Shown here: piece after piece, positions 24,095 through 33,423 of the stretch | Position numbering within the stretch: the stretch's first letter is position 1 | Layout of the letters: each line of letters opens with the position of its first letter | Source: JBBATK01 sp044224515 | GTDB lineage: Bacteria; Bacteroidota; Ignavibacteria; Kapaibacteriales; NICIL-2 | NCBI GenBank assembly: GCA_044224515.1 | Contig: JBGAKH010000005.1 | Coordinates: 62,001-126,000 of the forward strand | Reading direction: 5' to 3' | DNA length: 64,000 nucleotides | The notes under the pieces: generated by a model | Seen by the model: the letters and a program-made list of their open reading frames with translations, nothing else | The model's database searches: none | Told to the model about the DNA's origin: nothing | Program-made: the position numbers and the translations under genes

Positions 24095-25735
24095 ATGAGT
24101 GTGATACACACGCTGCGTGAGAACAAAGTTTCCGCCACTCTATTCGGAGTGTATGTTGGACTTGGAGTCGCGCTCTTTGCAATTTTGGTCTATGCCGGGC
24201 TCGGCTACTTCACACCCGTTGTTCCTGTTGGAATTGGTATGCTGGCACTTTGGATACGCTATCCGAAGTTCTGGATCTACTGCGTGGTAACGAGTTTCTA
24301 CGTGTACTTCACCGACTCAAAAGACGGTGGTTCGGCTCTTGACTTCGCCCTCGGTTTGTTACTGCAAGGTAGCCTGTTTCTGTGGCTGATGCATCGGCTG
24401 CTGATTTCGCGTCAGCCTCTCTTTAGGTCTCTCTTCGACTATTTACTCTTCGCTTGCTACCTCTACTCTGCGGCAAATGCGTTCGTAGCCATGAGTCACG
24501 GCACGCCCTTCATGAATTGGCTGCGGGAATGGACAATCGGTGTTGCCATCCTCTACTATTTTCCTATTCGAGAGTACTTCGATGAGCGACAAGCTTTTAA
24601 CCGTTTGCTGGCCTACGCCAGTATCGTAGCTATCGTTCAGATAGGTCAAAATGCCTATACCTTTGTTCAGGCAACGCGCAATGCTGAGTATGCGTGGCAG
24701 ATTGTCGGACGTCGCAGTACGCCCTTTTTGTTTCTCATGAGTTCGTGCTTCTTTCTGAGTTACGCTGTACACGTCAAGAAACTTGGATTGCAGTTACTGC
24801 TTGCTTTGGGAACGGCAGCCTCCTTCGTAGGTGTGTTTCTTACCTACTCTCGAACTGCGATGATCTCCATCCTGCTTTGCAGCATCGCCATGTTGTTTTT
24901 CATTACAGCCAAACAACGTTTGCGCCTCGGTGTGTTGGTTGCCTGCTTCACACTGATTCCTTTGGTACTCATGCCCTTTGCTCTGGGACGGCTAGCTAAG
25001 TTCGCCCAGGTAGCGGTTGTTAACCGTCTTACCTCATCCGGTAAAGGCACTAAAGACATTTCAGTGCAAGCACGTTTTTATGAGTACCGTGCAGTGTGGC
25101 GATTGGCACAACAAGATCCAATCAGTGGATACGGTCTTGCGACGCCGTACATAGCCTACATTCCGATTCTCAAGTACTCGACCGTTCGTTCCTATATCCA
25201 CAATGGCTACCTCTCGTTCTTCTATCGTTTTGGAATCATCTTCTCGGTCGTATACTTCCTTACTCAGTTGTACATCACCGCTGAAGCCTACACTCTTATC
25301 CGTAGAAGTCGAGATCCGTTTCATCGGACTGTGGCAATCGCATCACTGTTCACATTGGTCTGTATTCTTCTCGGAAGTACAACCGACACGGTGTTCTTTA
25401 CTCGATCAACTACCTTCGTGCTCGCCTTTAGCTATGCTGCGCTGGGTATCGTTCGTAAGCAGCTGTTAGAGGAAGAGGCGGCCGGAGCCAATGCACATAC
25501 GCTCCTGCTCGGGCACGGACCCACCGCCCTCCTTGGATCTTCGAGGATCGACAATAGTAAAACTGAGCAACATGTGGATGCGCGGATTGGCGAAGATTCT
25601 CCGGAGGATACTATAGGGTCTGAGTCTACGAGCCGTGCTTCAGCGTCTATTGAGGATACCGCTATATCACCGGATGGCAAGGTAGACACTGAAGGTTCAT
25701 CCTCTGCCGACCCAGAGTTGTCTGAGCCTTCCTAA
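24095..25735 (+). CDS. O-antigen ligase/polymerase-like membrane protein
   Basis: The 546-residue protein has about ten to eleven hydrophobic segments up to residue about 450. A large extracytoplasmic loop holds the motif ISGYGLATP and RSYIHNGYLSFFYRFG, which fits the Wzy_C family (O-antigen ligase WaaL or polymerase Wzy). YSRTAM lies earlier, as in the family. The last 95 residues are Ser/Glu/Ala-rich and probably disordered in the cytoplasm. It follows a Wzz-like gene, so polymerase is as likely as ligase. Confidence 0.85.
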   Translation: MSVIHTLRENKVSATLFGVYVGLGVALFAILVYAGLGYFTPVVPVGIGMLALWIRYPKFWIYCVVTSFYVYFTDSKDGGSALDFALGLLLQGSLFLWLMHRLLISRQPLFRSLFDYLLFACYLYSAANAFVAMSHGTPFMNWLREWTIGVAILYYFPIREYFDERQAFNRLLAYASIVAIVQIGQNAYTFVQATRNAEYAWQIVGRRSTPFLFLMSSCFFLSYAVHVKKLGLQLLLALGTAASFVGVFLTYSRTAMISILLCSIAMLFFITAKQRLRLGVLVACFTLIPLVLMPFALGRLAKFAQVAVVNRLTSSGKGTKDISVQARFYEYRAVWRLAQQDPISGYGLATPYIAYIPILKYSTVRSYIHNGYLSFFYRFGIIFSVVYFLTQLYITAEAYTLIRRSRDPFHRTVAIASLFTLVCILLGSTTDTVFFTRSTTFVLAFSYAALGIVRKQLLEEEAAGANAHTLLLGHGPTALLGSSRIDNSKTEQHVDARIGEDSPEDTIGSESTSRASASIEDTAISPDGKVDTEGSSSADPELSEPS

Positions 25736-25752
25736 CTGACAGTGACTGTTGT

Positions 25753-26700
25753 ATGCCAACACACAAAACATCGCGCAATGCAATACTAATTGCCATAAGT
25801 CAACTGAGCTTTGCTGAACTGAAGCCTTTCTTGACGAGTGTACGATTAGCCGGCATCGATGCAGATGTCGTGTGTTTTGCCGGCGATTCCGATGCTGAAA
25901 CTCTGAAGCTTCTACGTGAGAGTGGAGTAATCGTTCACGGCATGCGAGAAGTACTTGTCAAACTACCGTTCGTGCAACGGAAATTGAATCTTTTAAAGTG
26001 GGCGTTTCCTCTGATGCGTCTGTATCGTAGCGTGCAGTTGCTTGCTGCGAAGATGCTATCGAAGAATCAACAGCTCACAAAGCGCGAATTTGTGAAGCTG
26101 TTCGGCCGAATCTGCACGATGCGTTTCTTTTACTATCGAGATTTTGTTGAGGCTAATGCTGAGCGTTACGATCGCATTGTGCTCACCGATGCTCGTGACG
26201 TCGTTTTCCAGTCGGACCCTTTTGCGACATCATGGAATCCGGAAATTCTGCACTGTTTCTTGGAAGCCAAAGGAAGGACAATCGCTTCGGACCATTGGAA
26301 TGCTTATTGGACAAAGCAGATTGGCGGGGAAGCGCTACTTCGACAAATAGGGAACGAACAGATTAGTTGTGCAGGTGTGAGTTTTGGAGGAACAGCAGTG
26401 ATGCGAACCTACCTGAATACTATGTGCGCACATTTGGAAGAACACATCGATCGACTCGATCTCGATCAAGGATTTCACAACCTTATGATATGGACGCATC
26501 AGTTGACTTCTGTGCGATTAGGTCAATGTTTTGAGAGTGAGGTCTTGACCGTGGGATTGATAGATGAGCGAGACATCCGCTGGTCAGACGATGGCAAACT
26601 TTTGAATCGCGATGGGACGGTGATACCAATAGTGCACCAATATGATCGTCATCCGCTGCTCGTGCAGCGATTCGCCGAGATATACGGCTCCATCGGTTGA
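25753..26700 (+). CDS. Putative glycosyltransferase (GT-A-like)
   Basis: I do not recognise the family with certainty. The 315-residue protein has an N-terminal alpha/beta opening (NAILIAIS), a DARD motif at residues 146-149 followed by VVFQSDPF, which resembles the metal-binding DxD site of GT-A enzymes, and a later LDLDQGFHN segment. No membrane segment or signal peptide is visible. It lies 17 bp after the ligase/polymerase-like gene, which supports a role in glycan synthesis. Confidence 0.7.
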   Translation: MPTHKTSRNAILIAISQLSFAELKPFLTSVRLAGIDADVVCFAGDSDAETLKLLRESGVIVHGMREVLVKLPFVQRKLNLLKWAFPLMRLYRSVQLLAAKMLSKNQQLTKREFVKLFGRICTMRFFYYRDFVEANAERYDRIVLTDARDVVFQSDPFATSWNPEILHCFLEAKGRTIASDHWNAYWTKQIGGEALLRQIGNEQISCAGVSFGGTAVMRTYLNTMCAHLEEHIDRLDLDQGFHNLMIWTHQLTSVRLGQCFESEVLTVGLIDERDIRWSDDGKLLNRDGTVIPIVHQYDRHPLLVQRFAEIYGSIG

Positions 26701-26764
26701 ATGAACGGGGTTGAGTACTCCGACACTATTTCTTATTCTTGTACTACATTTTCGAGGTTTCTCC

Positions 26765-26983
26765 ATGCAGCTCTCATCAAGTACGAATCTTTTTGACTAC
26801 GAAATCCTCATTCGCCGCTATGACATGGCCGATCGCTATGCCTCCTACTGTCCACAGTTGGGTGTTATGATAAAAGGATCCGCGCACGAAGAAGTGGAAG
26901 AGGCAATGAAGGAGAAGATTAAAGCACACATTGCTTCGTTGGAAGCACAATCGTCAACGTCGGACGCCACCCCTGCTGTCTAA
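26765..26983 (+). CDS. HicB-like small protein, orphan
   Basis: The 72-residue protein has RYDMADRYASYCPQLGVMIKG followed by EEVEEAMKEKIKAHI, a pattern like HicB antitoxins and related single-domain proteins (IV, YxAxCPxL, then a helix). I chose the ATG at 26765; an earlier in-frame start at 26711 would add 18 hydrophobic residues. No HicA-type toxin or helix-turn-helix domain is present nearby, so this is probably not a toxin-antitoxin pair. It lies 30 bp before a secreted TPR gene. Confidence 0.6.
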   Translation: MQLSSSTNLFDYEILIRRYDMADRYASYCPQLGVMIKGSAHEEVEEAMKEKIKAHIASLEAQSSTSDATPAV

Positions 26984-27013
26984 TCATCGTTGAGTTTCAC
27001 ACTCGTTACTGTC

Positions 27014-28189
27014 ATGTTGCGCTCCGGATATAGTACTCGCATTGTGTTTTGTCTCGCGGTAGTGGTCGCAGGATTAAGCACCACCGTCTCAGCCCAGTGG
27101 GCTCTCATGCACTCTGATGCCGATGAGCTGATCACACGCGGGACCAATCACATTTACAATACGCAGTTTGACAGCGCGACAGCCTGCTTCCAAAAAGTGA
27201 ACACGCTGTACCCAAATTATCCTGCCGGGTACTTCATGGAAGCGATGGTTGATTGGTGGCGTATGCAAATTGATCAGCGCAACAAGAGCTACGGTGAACA
27301 GTTTCTGCACAAGGTTGACAAAGTCGTTGAGATATGCGATCGTATGCTTGATAGCAACGCCTATGATATCGCGGGACTATTTTTTAAGGGTGGAATTCTC
27401 GGATACCGCGGTCGCTACTATGCTTCAAACCAAAGTTGGCTCAAAGCGACCAACGATGCTCGCGAAGCCCTAGATATACTTATCAAGTGCAACAAACTTG
27501 CGCCATCGAACTACGATATCATGCTTGGTACAGGTATCTATAACTACTTCGCCGATGCGCTTCCAAATCAGTACCCTGCCCTTAAACCCATTATGGTGTT
27601 CCTGCCAAGCGGCGACAAAAAACTAGGTGTGCTACAACTGGAGGCAGCATCCAAGCGTGCGCGCTACGCTGCAGTTGAAGCGAAAGTAGTTCTGCAAATG
27701 GTCTATGGTAACCAGTTCGAACGGTCGACGTCTGACTTCCTGCGCTTGAGTTCGGAGCTCTATCTTAGCTATCCGAAAAACGCATTCTTTCATCGTAAGT
27801 ACGCCACGGGATTGCTGCAAGCGGGTTATCTGGATTCAAGCGAAACCCAATGGAGAATGATTCTTGGAAATTATCGGCTCAAGCGTTTCGGCTACGATGC
27901 CTATGCGGCTAGAGAATCGCTATACTACTTGGGATACTTTCTCTTCAACAAAGGCAAGTACGACGACGCGCTCCAACACTTTTATAAATGCGACGAAGCA
28001 TGCAGGCTTCTCGATGAAGATCCATCCGGCTTCATGGTCAAATTGAATCTGTATGTTGCCAAGATTTATGACCTTCAAGGGAAACGCGACTTGGCTATGA
28101 TGCAGTATAATAAGGTTCTGTCGTGGAATGATACGCAGAACTCACACGCCGAAGCAAAGCAGTACATGCAGAAGCCCTACGGAAAGTAA
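27014..28189 (+). CDS. Secreted TPR-repeat protein
   Basis: An N-terminal signal peptide (IVFCLAVVVAGLSTTVSAQ) is followed by a helical protein with tetratricopeptide-like repeats, for example FDSATACFQKVNTLYPNYPAGY and YDDALQHFYKCDEACRLL. It has 391 residues from the ATG at 27014; a TTG at 26990 would lengthen the signal peptide. No enzymatic motif is visible. Such proteins often act as periplasmic scaffolds. I cannot name its partner. Confidence 0.75.
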   Translation: MLRSGYSTRIVFCLAVVVAGLSTTVSAQWALMHSDADELITRGTNHIYNTQFDSATACFQKVNTLYPNYPAGYFMEAMVDWWRMQIDQRNKSYGEQFLHKVDKVVEICDRMLDSNAYDIAGLFFKGGILGYRGRYYASNQSWLKATNDAREALDILIKCNKLAPSNYDIMLGTGIYNYFADALPNQYPALKPIMVFLPSGDKKLGVLQLEAASKRARYAAVEAKVVLQMVYGNQFERSTSDFLRLSSELYLSYPKNAFFHRKYATGLLQAGYLDSSETQWRMILGNYRLKRFGYDAYAARESLYYLGYFLFNKGKYDDALQHFYKCDEACRLLDEDPSGFMVKLNLYVAKIYDLQGKRDLAMMQYNKVLSWNDTQNSHAEAKQYMQKPYGK

Positions 28190-28688
28190 GTTGTAGGTAG
28201 CCGGACTTTTAGGCAAGTAGAGAGGAACGAGCCCACTCTTTAACTAGCCACTGACAAACTATTGTAAGGCTCCTGCCGGTTGTGCTGTCCAATAGTACTT
28301 CCACTCGTGCATCGTCCCTGAACAGCTAGCAGTTCTCGCGCTCAAGATTTTCAGTGAAGATTTTTTGTTAAGGCTTGGGCTGCGCCCTGCGCCTGGTGAT
28401 TGCTGACCTTCTCGTTTATGCCGGCGTTGCCTCAAAATGCGCATGCTTAGAGCAAGCTGTCTTGAGGAGTTGAGGTACGAGTCAGAATGAGCAGTTGAGG
28501 TACGAGTCAGAGTGTTGTTTCGGAACCTCGCCATTCTCGAAGGAGACACCGGATACGGTCTTTGAACTAGGTCTTCATGTATCCGGGTTCCGGAATGAAT
28601 GGTCGTATAAAGGAATCGTAGGTTCACTTCAGTGGGGAATAGCGGAGTTCGGATCTCATTGTGTGCTCAGTGCCACCGGGCAGTCTGA
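28190..28688 (+). other. Gap between converging genes without a recognised gene
   Basis: The plus-strand TPR gene and the minus-strand histidine kinase converge here. Open frames exist on both strands, but they have no recognisable protein signature, and no broken response regulator was found. The only structure I see is a two-copy 25-bp direct repeat at 28468. Confidence 0.55.
28468..28513 (+). repeat. Two-copy 25-bp direct repeat
   Basis: AGTTGAGGTACGAGTCAGA occurs at 28468 and again at 28493. The second unit is one base different at position 20 and ends early. Two copies alone do not suggest an array. Confidence 0.7.
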
Positions 28689-29795
28689 CTACGAACGTCC
28701 GCTGACCGGGATACGGATAGTAAATACTGATCCTCTACCGCGTGCACTTTTCACATCGATCGTACCGCCATGGTGTTGGATGATACGATGGGTGATCGCT
28801 AAGCCTAAACCGGTGCCTTCAGCTTTACGAGTGAAGAACGGTTCGAAGATGCGAGGCAAGTCTTCCGCGACAATACCACAGCCGTTGTCGCTGATTGCGA
28901 TTTGAATGGCAGACGTTTGGTCGTTTTCGACTTCACACGATGTTTGAATGTCAATGTGGCCTTTGGCCTGGATGGCGTCGCAGGAGTTGGTAAGAAGGTT
29001 TATGAACACTTGTTGCATCTGGTTCAGGTCTGCACGCAACTTCGGCAGTTGATGTTCCAGATCCAGGTTCACGGCAATGATCTTACGGAAGAGAATATCG
29101 GAAATGAGCTCTAGAGAGTCTGTAAGCACATCGTTAATATCGATCTCTTGAATGCGCGGTGCCTGAGGCTTTGCGAAGTCAAGAGTGGTCGTCACGATGT
29201 TCATAATGCGCTCAACACCCCGCATCGCAATGTTGATGTGATGCTGAGCCTTTTCATCAGATTCAAACTTGCGTTGTAACATTTGCAAGTTGAGATTCAC
29301 GGCAGCAAGAGGATTGCGGATTTCGTGAGCGACAGTGGCAGAGAGTTGTCCCAACAACATCATCTTATCTGCCTGCAGCAAGGTTTCCGTCAACGCACGC
29401 TTGTCACTTAGTTCGCGCGCTATCGCTAAGATCAGACGTTGTCCGTCGTGCTCTACGAAACGAGCACTCACTTCCACCTGAACATGCTCACCTTTGTCAT
29501 CAACTAAACCAATCTCTGCCAAAGCATGAGGCGCTGAGGAACGATTGAGCAGATGGAAGACGGATTTGAACTGGGGGAGTGTGCGACCGATTAGCTCCAG
29601 TCTTGGGATGCGAAACAAGGTGCTGGCCCGTTCATTGGCGTCAAGCACTGTCCATGTTTTTGTTTGTATAAAAAACACGGCATCGGCGGCATTGTCGAAG
29701 ACAGACTTATACCACGTGATCTGCTTGCGCAGGGCATCGACGTTTTCAATGCTGCGCTGCGGCTTTTTTCTTGTATGGAGGTGTTGTTCGCTCAT
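28689..29795 (-). CDS. PAS-domain sensor histidine kinase (soluble)
   Basis: The 368-residue protein has a PAS domain (about residues 30-130), a HisKA domain with the phospho-accepting His at 157 (TVAHEIRNPLAAV), and a HATPase domain with NLLTNSCDA (N box), DNGCGI (G1) and GTGLGLAI (G2). No membrane segment is visible, so it senses something inside the cell. No response regulator is encoded on either side, which makes it an orphan kinase. Its stop faces the stop of the plus-strand TPR gene. Confidence 0.93.
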   Translation of the reverse strand: MSEQHLHTRKKPQRSIENVDALRKQITWYKSVFDNAADAVFFIQTKTWTVLDANERASTLFRIPRLELIGRTLPQFKSVFHLLNRSSAPHALAEIGLVDDKGEHVQVEVSARFVEHDGQRLILAIARELSDKRALTETLLQADKMMLLGQLSATVAHEIRNPLAAVNLNLQMLQRKFESDEKAQHHINIAMRGVERIMNIVTTTLDFAKPQAPRIQEIDINDVLTDSLELISDILFRKIIAVNLDLEHQLPKLRADLNQMQQVFINLLTNSCDAIQAKGHIDIQTSCEVENDQTSAIQIAISDNGCGIVAEDLPRIFEPFFTRKAEGTGLGLAITHRIIQHHGGTIDVKSARGRGSVFTIRIPVSGRS

Positions 29796-29862
29796 CTGTG
29801 TTTACAAACAAACAACAGACAAGAGCTGTGCCAAATAACCGTGTTTTCCGCCAGGTCCTTTA

Positions 29863-31983
29863 TTATTTGGGCTTTGTGGTGCTAGAATCAGACGGTACAA
29901 CCACGTCCGGATTCGGGCTTGACATGGGATTTGGGCTAGAAAAGGGCTGTGTGGACGGCATAACAGACTTAGGCAAAAGATCCTTTGGAGTCAATTGCGG
30001 TCTGTTCGTTGGCATTGGGGGAGCCCCGGAATTTCCGGGATTTGTGCCCGGTGCGGAGCCGGGAGTGGTTCCGGAGCTACCGGAATTGTCGGATCCGGGT
30101 TGGGATGCGGCATCTTTGTTTTCGCCAGGCTTGCGCCGCGAGCCCCACATCAAATTCGTTGTGTCGGCAGGAAGTCCTCGCTTTGCATTTCCATAAGCCA
30201 CCGCAAAGCGTATGTCATCCGCATACTCGGAAAACGGATACAGCTTCAACAGGAGCGAGTAATAATACAAGGCGGAGTCTTGGTTCTTTATGCTATTCTC
30301 ATAGGTCCAGCCCGTGGAATACAGAGCAGCCGGAGCGTATTTGGACGACGAATAACTTTCGCGAATTCTCTGATATTGTCGAAATGCCATCGCGTAATCA
30401 CCAACCTTACGAAGACTGGCTGCGGAACGGTAGAGCTCTTCCGCTGAGTCCAGAACAGCATAGTCTGTAATACCTAGACGTTTACGCGACTCACGTCCAA
30501 ACACCGTAGTGGCATACTTCGCGAAGATGATTTCATGCACCGAATCTGCTAGGTCACGATTACGACCCTCAACCATTCTCGCATACGAATACAGATATTG
30601 TGCACGAAGTGTGTCTTTTTCCGGTGCCTCATTCATAGCGACTAAGAAATACTGTTCCGCACTGTCGGCGTTATTCAACATTTCGTGTGTACGTGCAAGT
30701 TCGAAGTTGAACTTTGCATAGGCCGAGGCGATACTGTCTTTCTTGGTGGCGTTTTCCGGAAGCTGCATGGCGGCCTTGGCTTGCTGCGCCTCCGCCATTT
30801 TTTGCTCGCGTGTGTTGAGGAGATTGAAGAGGGTGTTTGCTCCGTCAAACACAGGTGATCGCACTACCTTTGCCTTTGCAAAGTAACGACGCGCACCATC
30901 GTAATCTTTTGCACGGTAGAGCTCCATTCCACGTTCAAAGTTTGCAACTAAAATTGGAACCGATCCGGAGGAAGCAGAGTCAGTCGTTCGCTCCACCATC
31001 TCCAGGGAATCCTTGCTTCCTTTCAAACGCAGAATTTGCAAGCGAGCACCGTTTTGATAACCGAGCTTGGAGTAGTCGTCAAAATTGCGATTGGCGTCCA
31101 ACTTGTCAACGATTTCAAGAGCTTCGTCGTAACGTTTCAACTCTGCCAAACAGAGTGAGCGATAGTACTTAGCCTCGAACTCCGTTAGAGGGGTTGGCTC
31201 AAAGTTTAAGACCTTGCTTAACTCTTTTTCCGCTTTTTCGAATTTGCGTAGACGATAGAGAACGAGACCAAGATCACACTGCCACTTGGCTTTTTGTTGA
31301 TCGTCGTCACATTGGGTGATGGCTTGTCGGTACGGGCGCTCAGCAGCGTCGTAGTCCTCTTCTTCAATTGCTACCTCAGCCGTGAGCTGAAATGCTTCCG
31401 AGAGCACGTCGTAACGATCTTGTTGCCAGGCGACGTCGATCGTACGCGAAAGCATGATTTTGCCTTTGGGGATATTGCGTTGCAGCAAGTAGTTCTTTGC
31501 CGACAATAAGTGCGCATCCGGCGAGTACGGCGAGTTTGGATAATTGTCTGCTATCTCGAGGCACTTGATGTTTGAGGGCAACCATTCGGAACGATAGAAG
31601 AAGGCCTTTGCCATTAGATAAAGACTCGCATCAACAAAGGCACTTTTAGGGTGCGTTGCCAGGATCTTGGATCCCTTAATGATGATAGAGTCAACTTTGA
31701 CTTGAACAGGCTGCAATTTTGCCGGCTTGATCACCATGTCACTCAAGTAGTGCGGTAACTCACCATTGCCTTTTTCAAGAGTGATATCGCTTTCCTGTGG
31801 GGCTATGACGCGGGGCTTGGGAGGCTTGATGTAGTCGTTGTAGCCGAATTCCTCCTCAGTTTCGGCCATCAGCTTCTTCTGATTGTAATAGGTATTGAAG
31901 AAGGTCATTGAGTTGTCCCAAAAGCGGCAACCGCCCAACAGTAAACTGAGGGACACAACAATGAGAAGATTCTGTCGTTTCAT
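29863..31983 (-). CDS. Large TPR lipoprotein (PorW/SprE-like layout)
   Basis: The lipobox LLLGGC at the N-terminus marks an outer- or inner-membrane lipoprotein. The next stretch contains MTFFNTYYNQKKL, then about 500 residues of TPR-like repeats, including YAMAFRQYQRIRESYSSSKYAPAALYSTGW and ENSIKNQDSALYYYSLLLKLYP. The last 110 residues are a disordered Pro/Ser/Gly tail. The Cys, the early NTYYN motif and the TPR array recall the type IX secretion protein SprE/PorW, but I could not confirm homology. It lies 67 bp before the histidine kinase on the same strand. Confidence 0.8.
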   Translation of the reverse strand: MKRQNLLIVVSLSLLLGGCRFWDNSMTFFNTYYNQKKLMAETEEEFGYNDYIKPPKPRVIAPQESDITLEKGNGELPHYLSDMVIKPAKLQPVQVKVDSIIIKGSKILATHPKSAFVDASLYLMAKAFFYRSEWLPSNIKCLEIADNYPNSPYSPDAHLLSAKNYLLQRNIPKGKIMLSRTIDVAWQQDRYDVLSEAFQLTAEVAIEEEDYDAAERPYRQAITQCDDDQQKAKWQCDLGLVLYRLRKFEKAEKELSKVLNFEPTPLTEFEAKYYRSLCLAELKRYDEALEIVDKLDANRNFDDYSKLGYQNGARLQILRLKGSKDSLEMVERTTDSASSGSVPILVANFERGMELYRAKDYDGARRYFAKAKVVRSPVFDGANTLFNLLNTREQKMAEAQQAKAAMQLPENATKKDSIASAYAKFNFELARTHEMLNNADSAEQYFLVAMNEAPEKDTLRAQYLYSYARMVEGRNRDLADSVHEIIFAKYATTVFGRESRKRLGITDYAVLDSAEELYRSAASLRKVGDYAMAFRQYQRIRESYSSSKYAPAALYSTGWTYENSIKNQDSALYYYSLLLKLYPFSEYADDIRFAVAYGNAKRGLPADTTNLMWGSRRKPGENKDAASQPGSDNSGSSGTTPGSAPGTNPGNSGAPPMPTNRPQLTPKDLLPKSVMPSTQPFSSPNPMSSPNPDVVVPSDSSTTKPK

Positions 31984-32079
31984 GCAAAAAGCACAGTATT
32001 GATCACAGGAGTATCAATGGGGCATAGGCACACTGATGATGGACAAGCTTTAAGCGCTTACTGTAAAGACGCTTGACTA

Positions 32080-32087
32080 CAAAAATA
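32080..32087 (-). promoter_or_regulatory. Possible -7 element for the TPR lipoprotein gene
   Basis: On the minus strand the bases 32087-32080 read TATTTTTG, a match to TAnnTTTG. No -33 element is visible at the expected distance, and the leader would be about 97 nt. It lies between the hprK stop and the lipoprotein start. Confidence 0.35.
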
Positions 32088-32125
32088 GTGTGTAGGCAGC
32101 CAACCTGCACTACCGGAGCAGGCTC

Positions 32126-33142
32126 TTACTCGTCATCACCCTGAAAATACGAAACAAGGCGTTGATCACCTGCTCCTTCACGGTACAAAGCCCGGCGCTC
32201 AATTTCAACGCGTAACTGCTCCGAAAACTCGCGAGCGGCGTTATAACCGTAGGTCTTCAAAAGATAATTCAGGGCTATGACTTCTGAGATAACGGTGATA
32301 TTCTTTCCGGGAAAAATGGGGAGTCTCACCGTGTGAATCGGCACTCCCATGATATCGTGTGGATTGTCATCCAGACCCGTTCTGTCGTACTCAATTGTGG
32401 GATCCCAATCTTCGAGCTGAACAACGATTTCAAGACGTTTCTGAAAACGTACGGCACGAATTCCAAACATTTGCCGAACATCGATAATACCTTGTCCGCG
32501 TATCTCCATAAAGTGCTTGACTGTTGCCGTGCCCGTGCCCATCAGGACCGCGTCGCGTTTTTTGGTCAGCATAACCACATCGTCTGCAACCAGACGGTGT
32601 CCACGTTCAACCAAATCCAACGCTATCTCACTCTTACCAATGCCACTGCGTCCAACGAACAATATGCCGACACCATAAACATCAACGAAGGAACCGTGCA
32701 CAACGCCTTGCTGTGCAAAGTGATCATCGAGGAAATCGGAGATAAGGTGTATTGCGTTGATAGTCTCAAAATGCGTCTGCAAGACCGGAATATTGTGGTC
32801 TGCGGCAATCTTGACTAATCGCTCTTCGAGGTTGTTATTGTTCGTAAGGATAATAACGGGCACGTTGCGATCAGCAATATTGATGAATGCTTGAATACGA
32901 GCTTCTTCATCCAGCATTTCCAGATAATGCGTTTCGGTGTTACCAAGCAGCTGCACGCGCTGACTGGTAAACAGAGCCGTAAATCCGGTCAGCGCCAACT
33001 GCGGTCGGTGAATGTTTCCGTCGTGAATAAGGTTATCAAAACCTACTTCTCCGGTAAGGGATTGTAGTTGCAGCGGAGATTCAAGCAAGCGGCGCACCGT
33101 GATGCTCTCTTTCTTGATGATCTTAATGTTTTCAGAATTCAT
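32126..33142 (-). CDS. hprK: HPr kinase/phosphorylase
   Basis: HprK phosphorylates a serine of HPr and reverses the reaction, linking carbon supply to gene regulation. The 338-residue protein has the N-terminal domain and a kinase domain with GRSGIGKSE (residues 164-172), HGSFVDVYGVG just before it, GHRLVADD and the signature MEIRGQGIIDVRQMFG. The frame runs on to 33238 but the ATG at 33142 gives the family length. No HPr, EI or other PTS gene is present in the window, so its substrate here is unknown. Confidence 0.96.
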   Translation of the reverse strand: MNSENIKIIKKESITVRRLLESPLQLQSLTGEVGFDNLIHDGNIHRPQLALTGFTALFTSQRVQLLGNTETHYLEMLDEEARIQAFINIADRNVPVIILTNNNNLEERLVKIAADHNIPVLQTHFETINAIHLISDFLDDHFAQQGVVHGSFVDVYGVGILFVGRSGIGKSEIALDLVERGHRLVADDVVMLTKKRDAVLMGTGTATVKHFMEIRGQGIIDVRQMFGIRAVRFQKRLEIVVQLEDWDPTIEYDRTGLDDNPHDIMGVPIHTVRLPIFPGKNITVISEVIALNYLLKTYGYNAAREFSEQLRVEIERRALYREGAGDQRLVSYFQGDDE

Positions 33143-33423
33143 ACGGCATCCACAATGGTTCGCTTGCAAAATACAGAGGGGAGCAGCACCAATTGTCAAA
33201 AAGGAGAGTAGGACTCTGTTATTCAAATCCTGAGACAAGTCGTTTCTCTATAAGGTGCTATGGGAACATATTCAGTTGTGGGCTGCAAATTGAGGTGACT
33301 GACCTATTCTAAGCGAACTGAAGCTCTCCGGAGTGCACTTTACACTACCTTGCAACAATTCATGCACTGTTCCGTACTACTCCTGTTCGCTGTGCCCATT
33401 ATTTGGGATATTTGTTCTCGCAT

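Noticed and set aside
26765..26983. HicAB toxin-antitoxin system
   Set aside because: No HicA-type partner lies upstream or downstream; only the HicB-like half is present.
28259..28905. Open frames on both strands in the gap and inside the kinase gene
   Set aside because: They are low in hydrophobic periodicity, contain no domain pattern and the longer one overlaps the kinase C-terminus.
29771..30470. Plus-strand open frames opposite the TPR lipoprotein tail
   Set aside because: They are Gly/Pro/Ser-rich because they mirror the repetitive tail of the real minus-strand gene.
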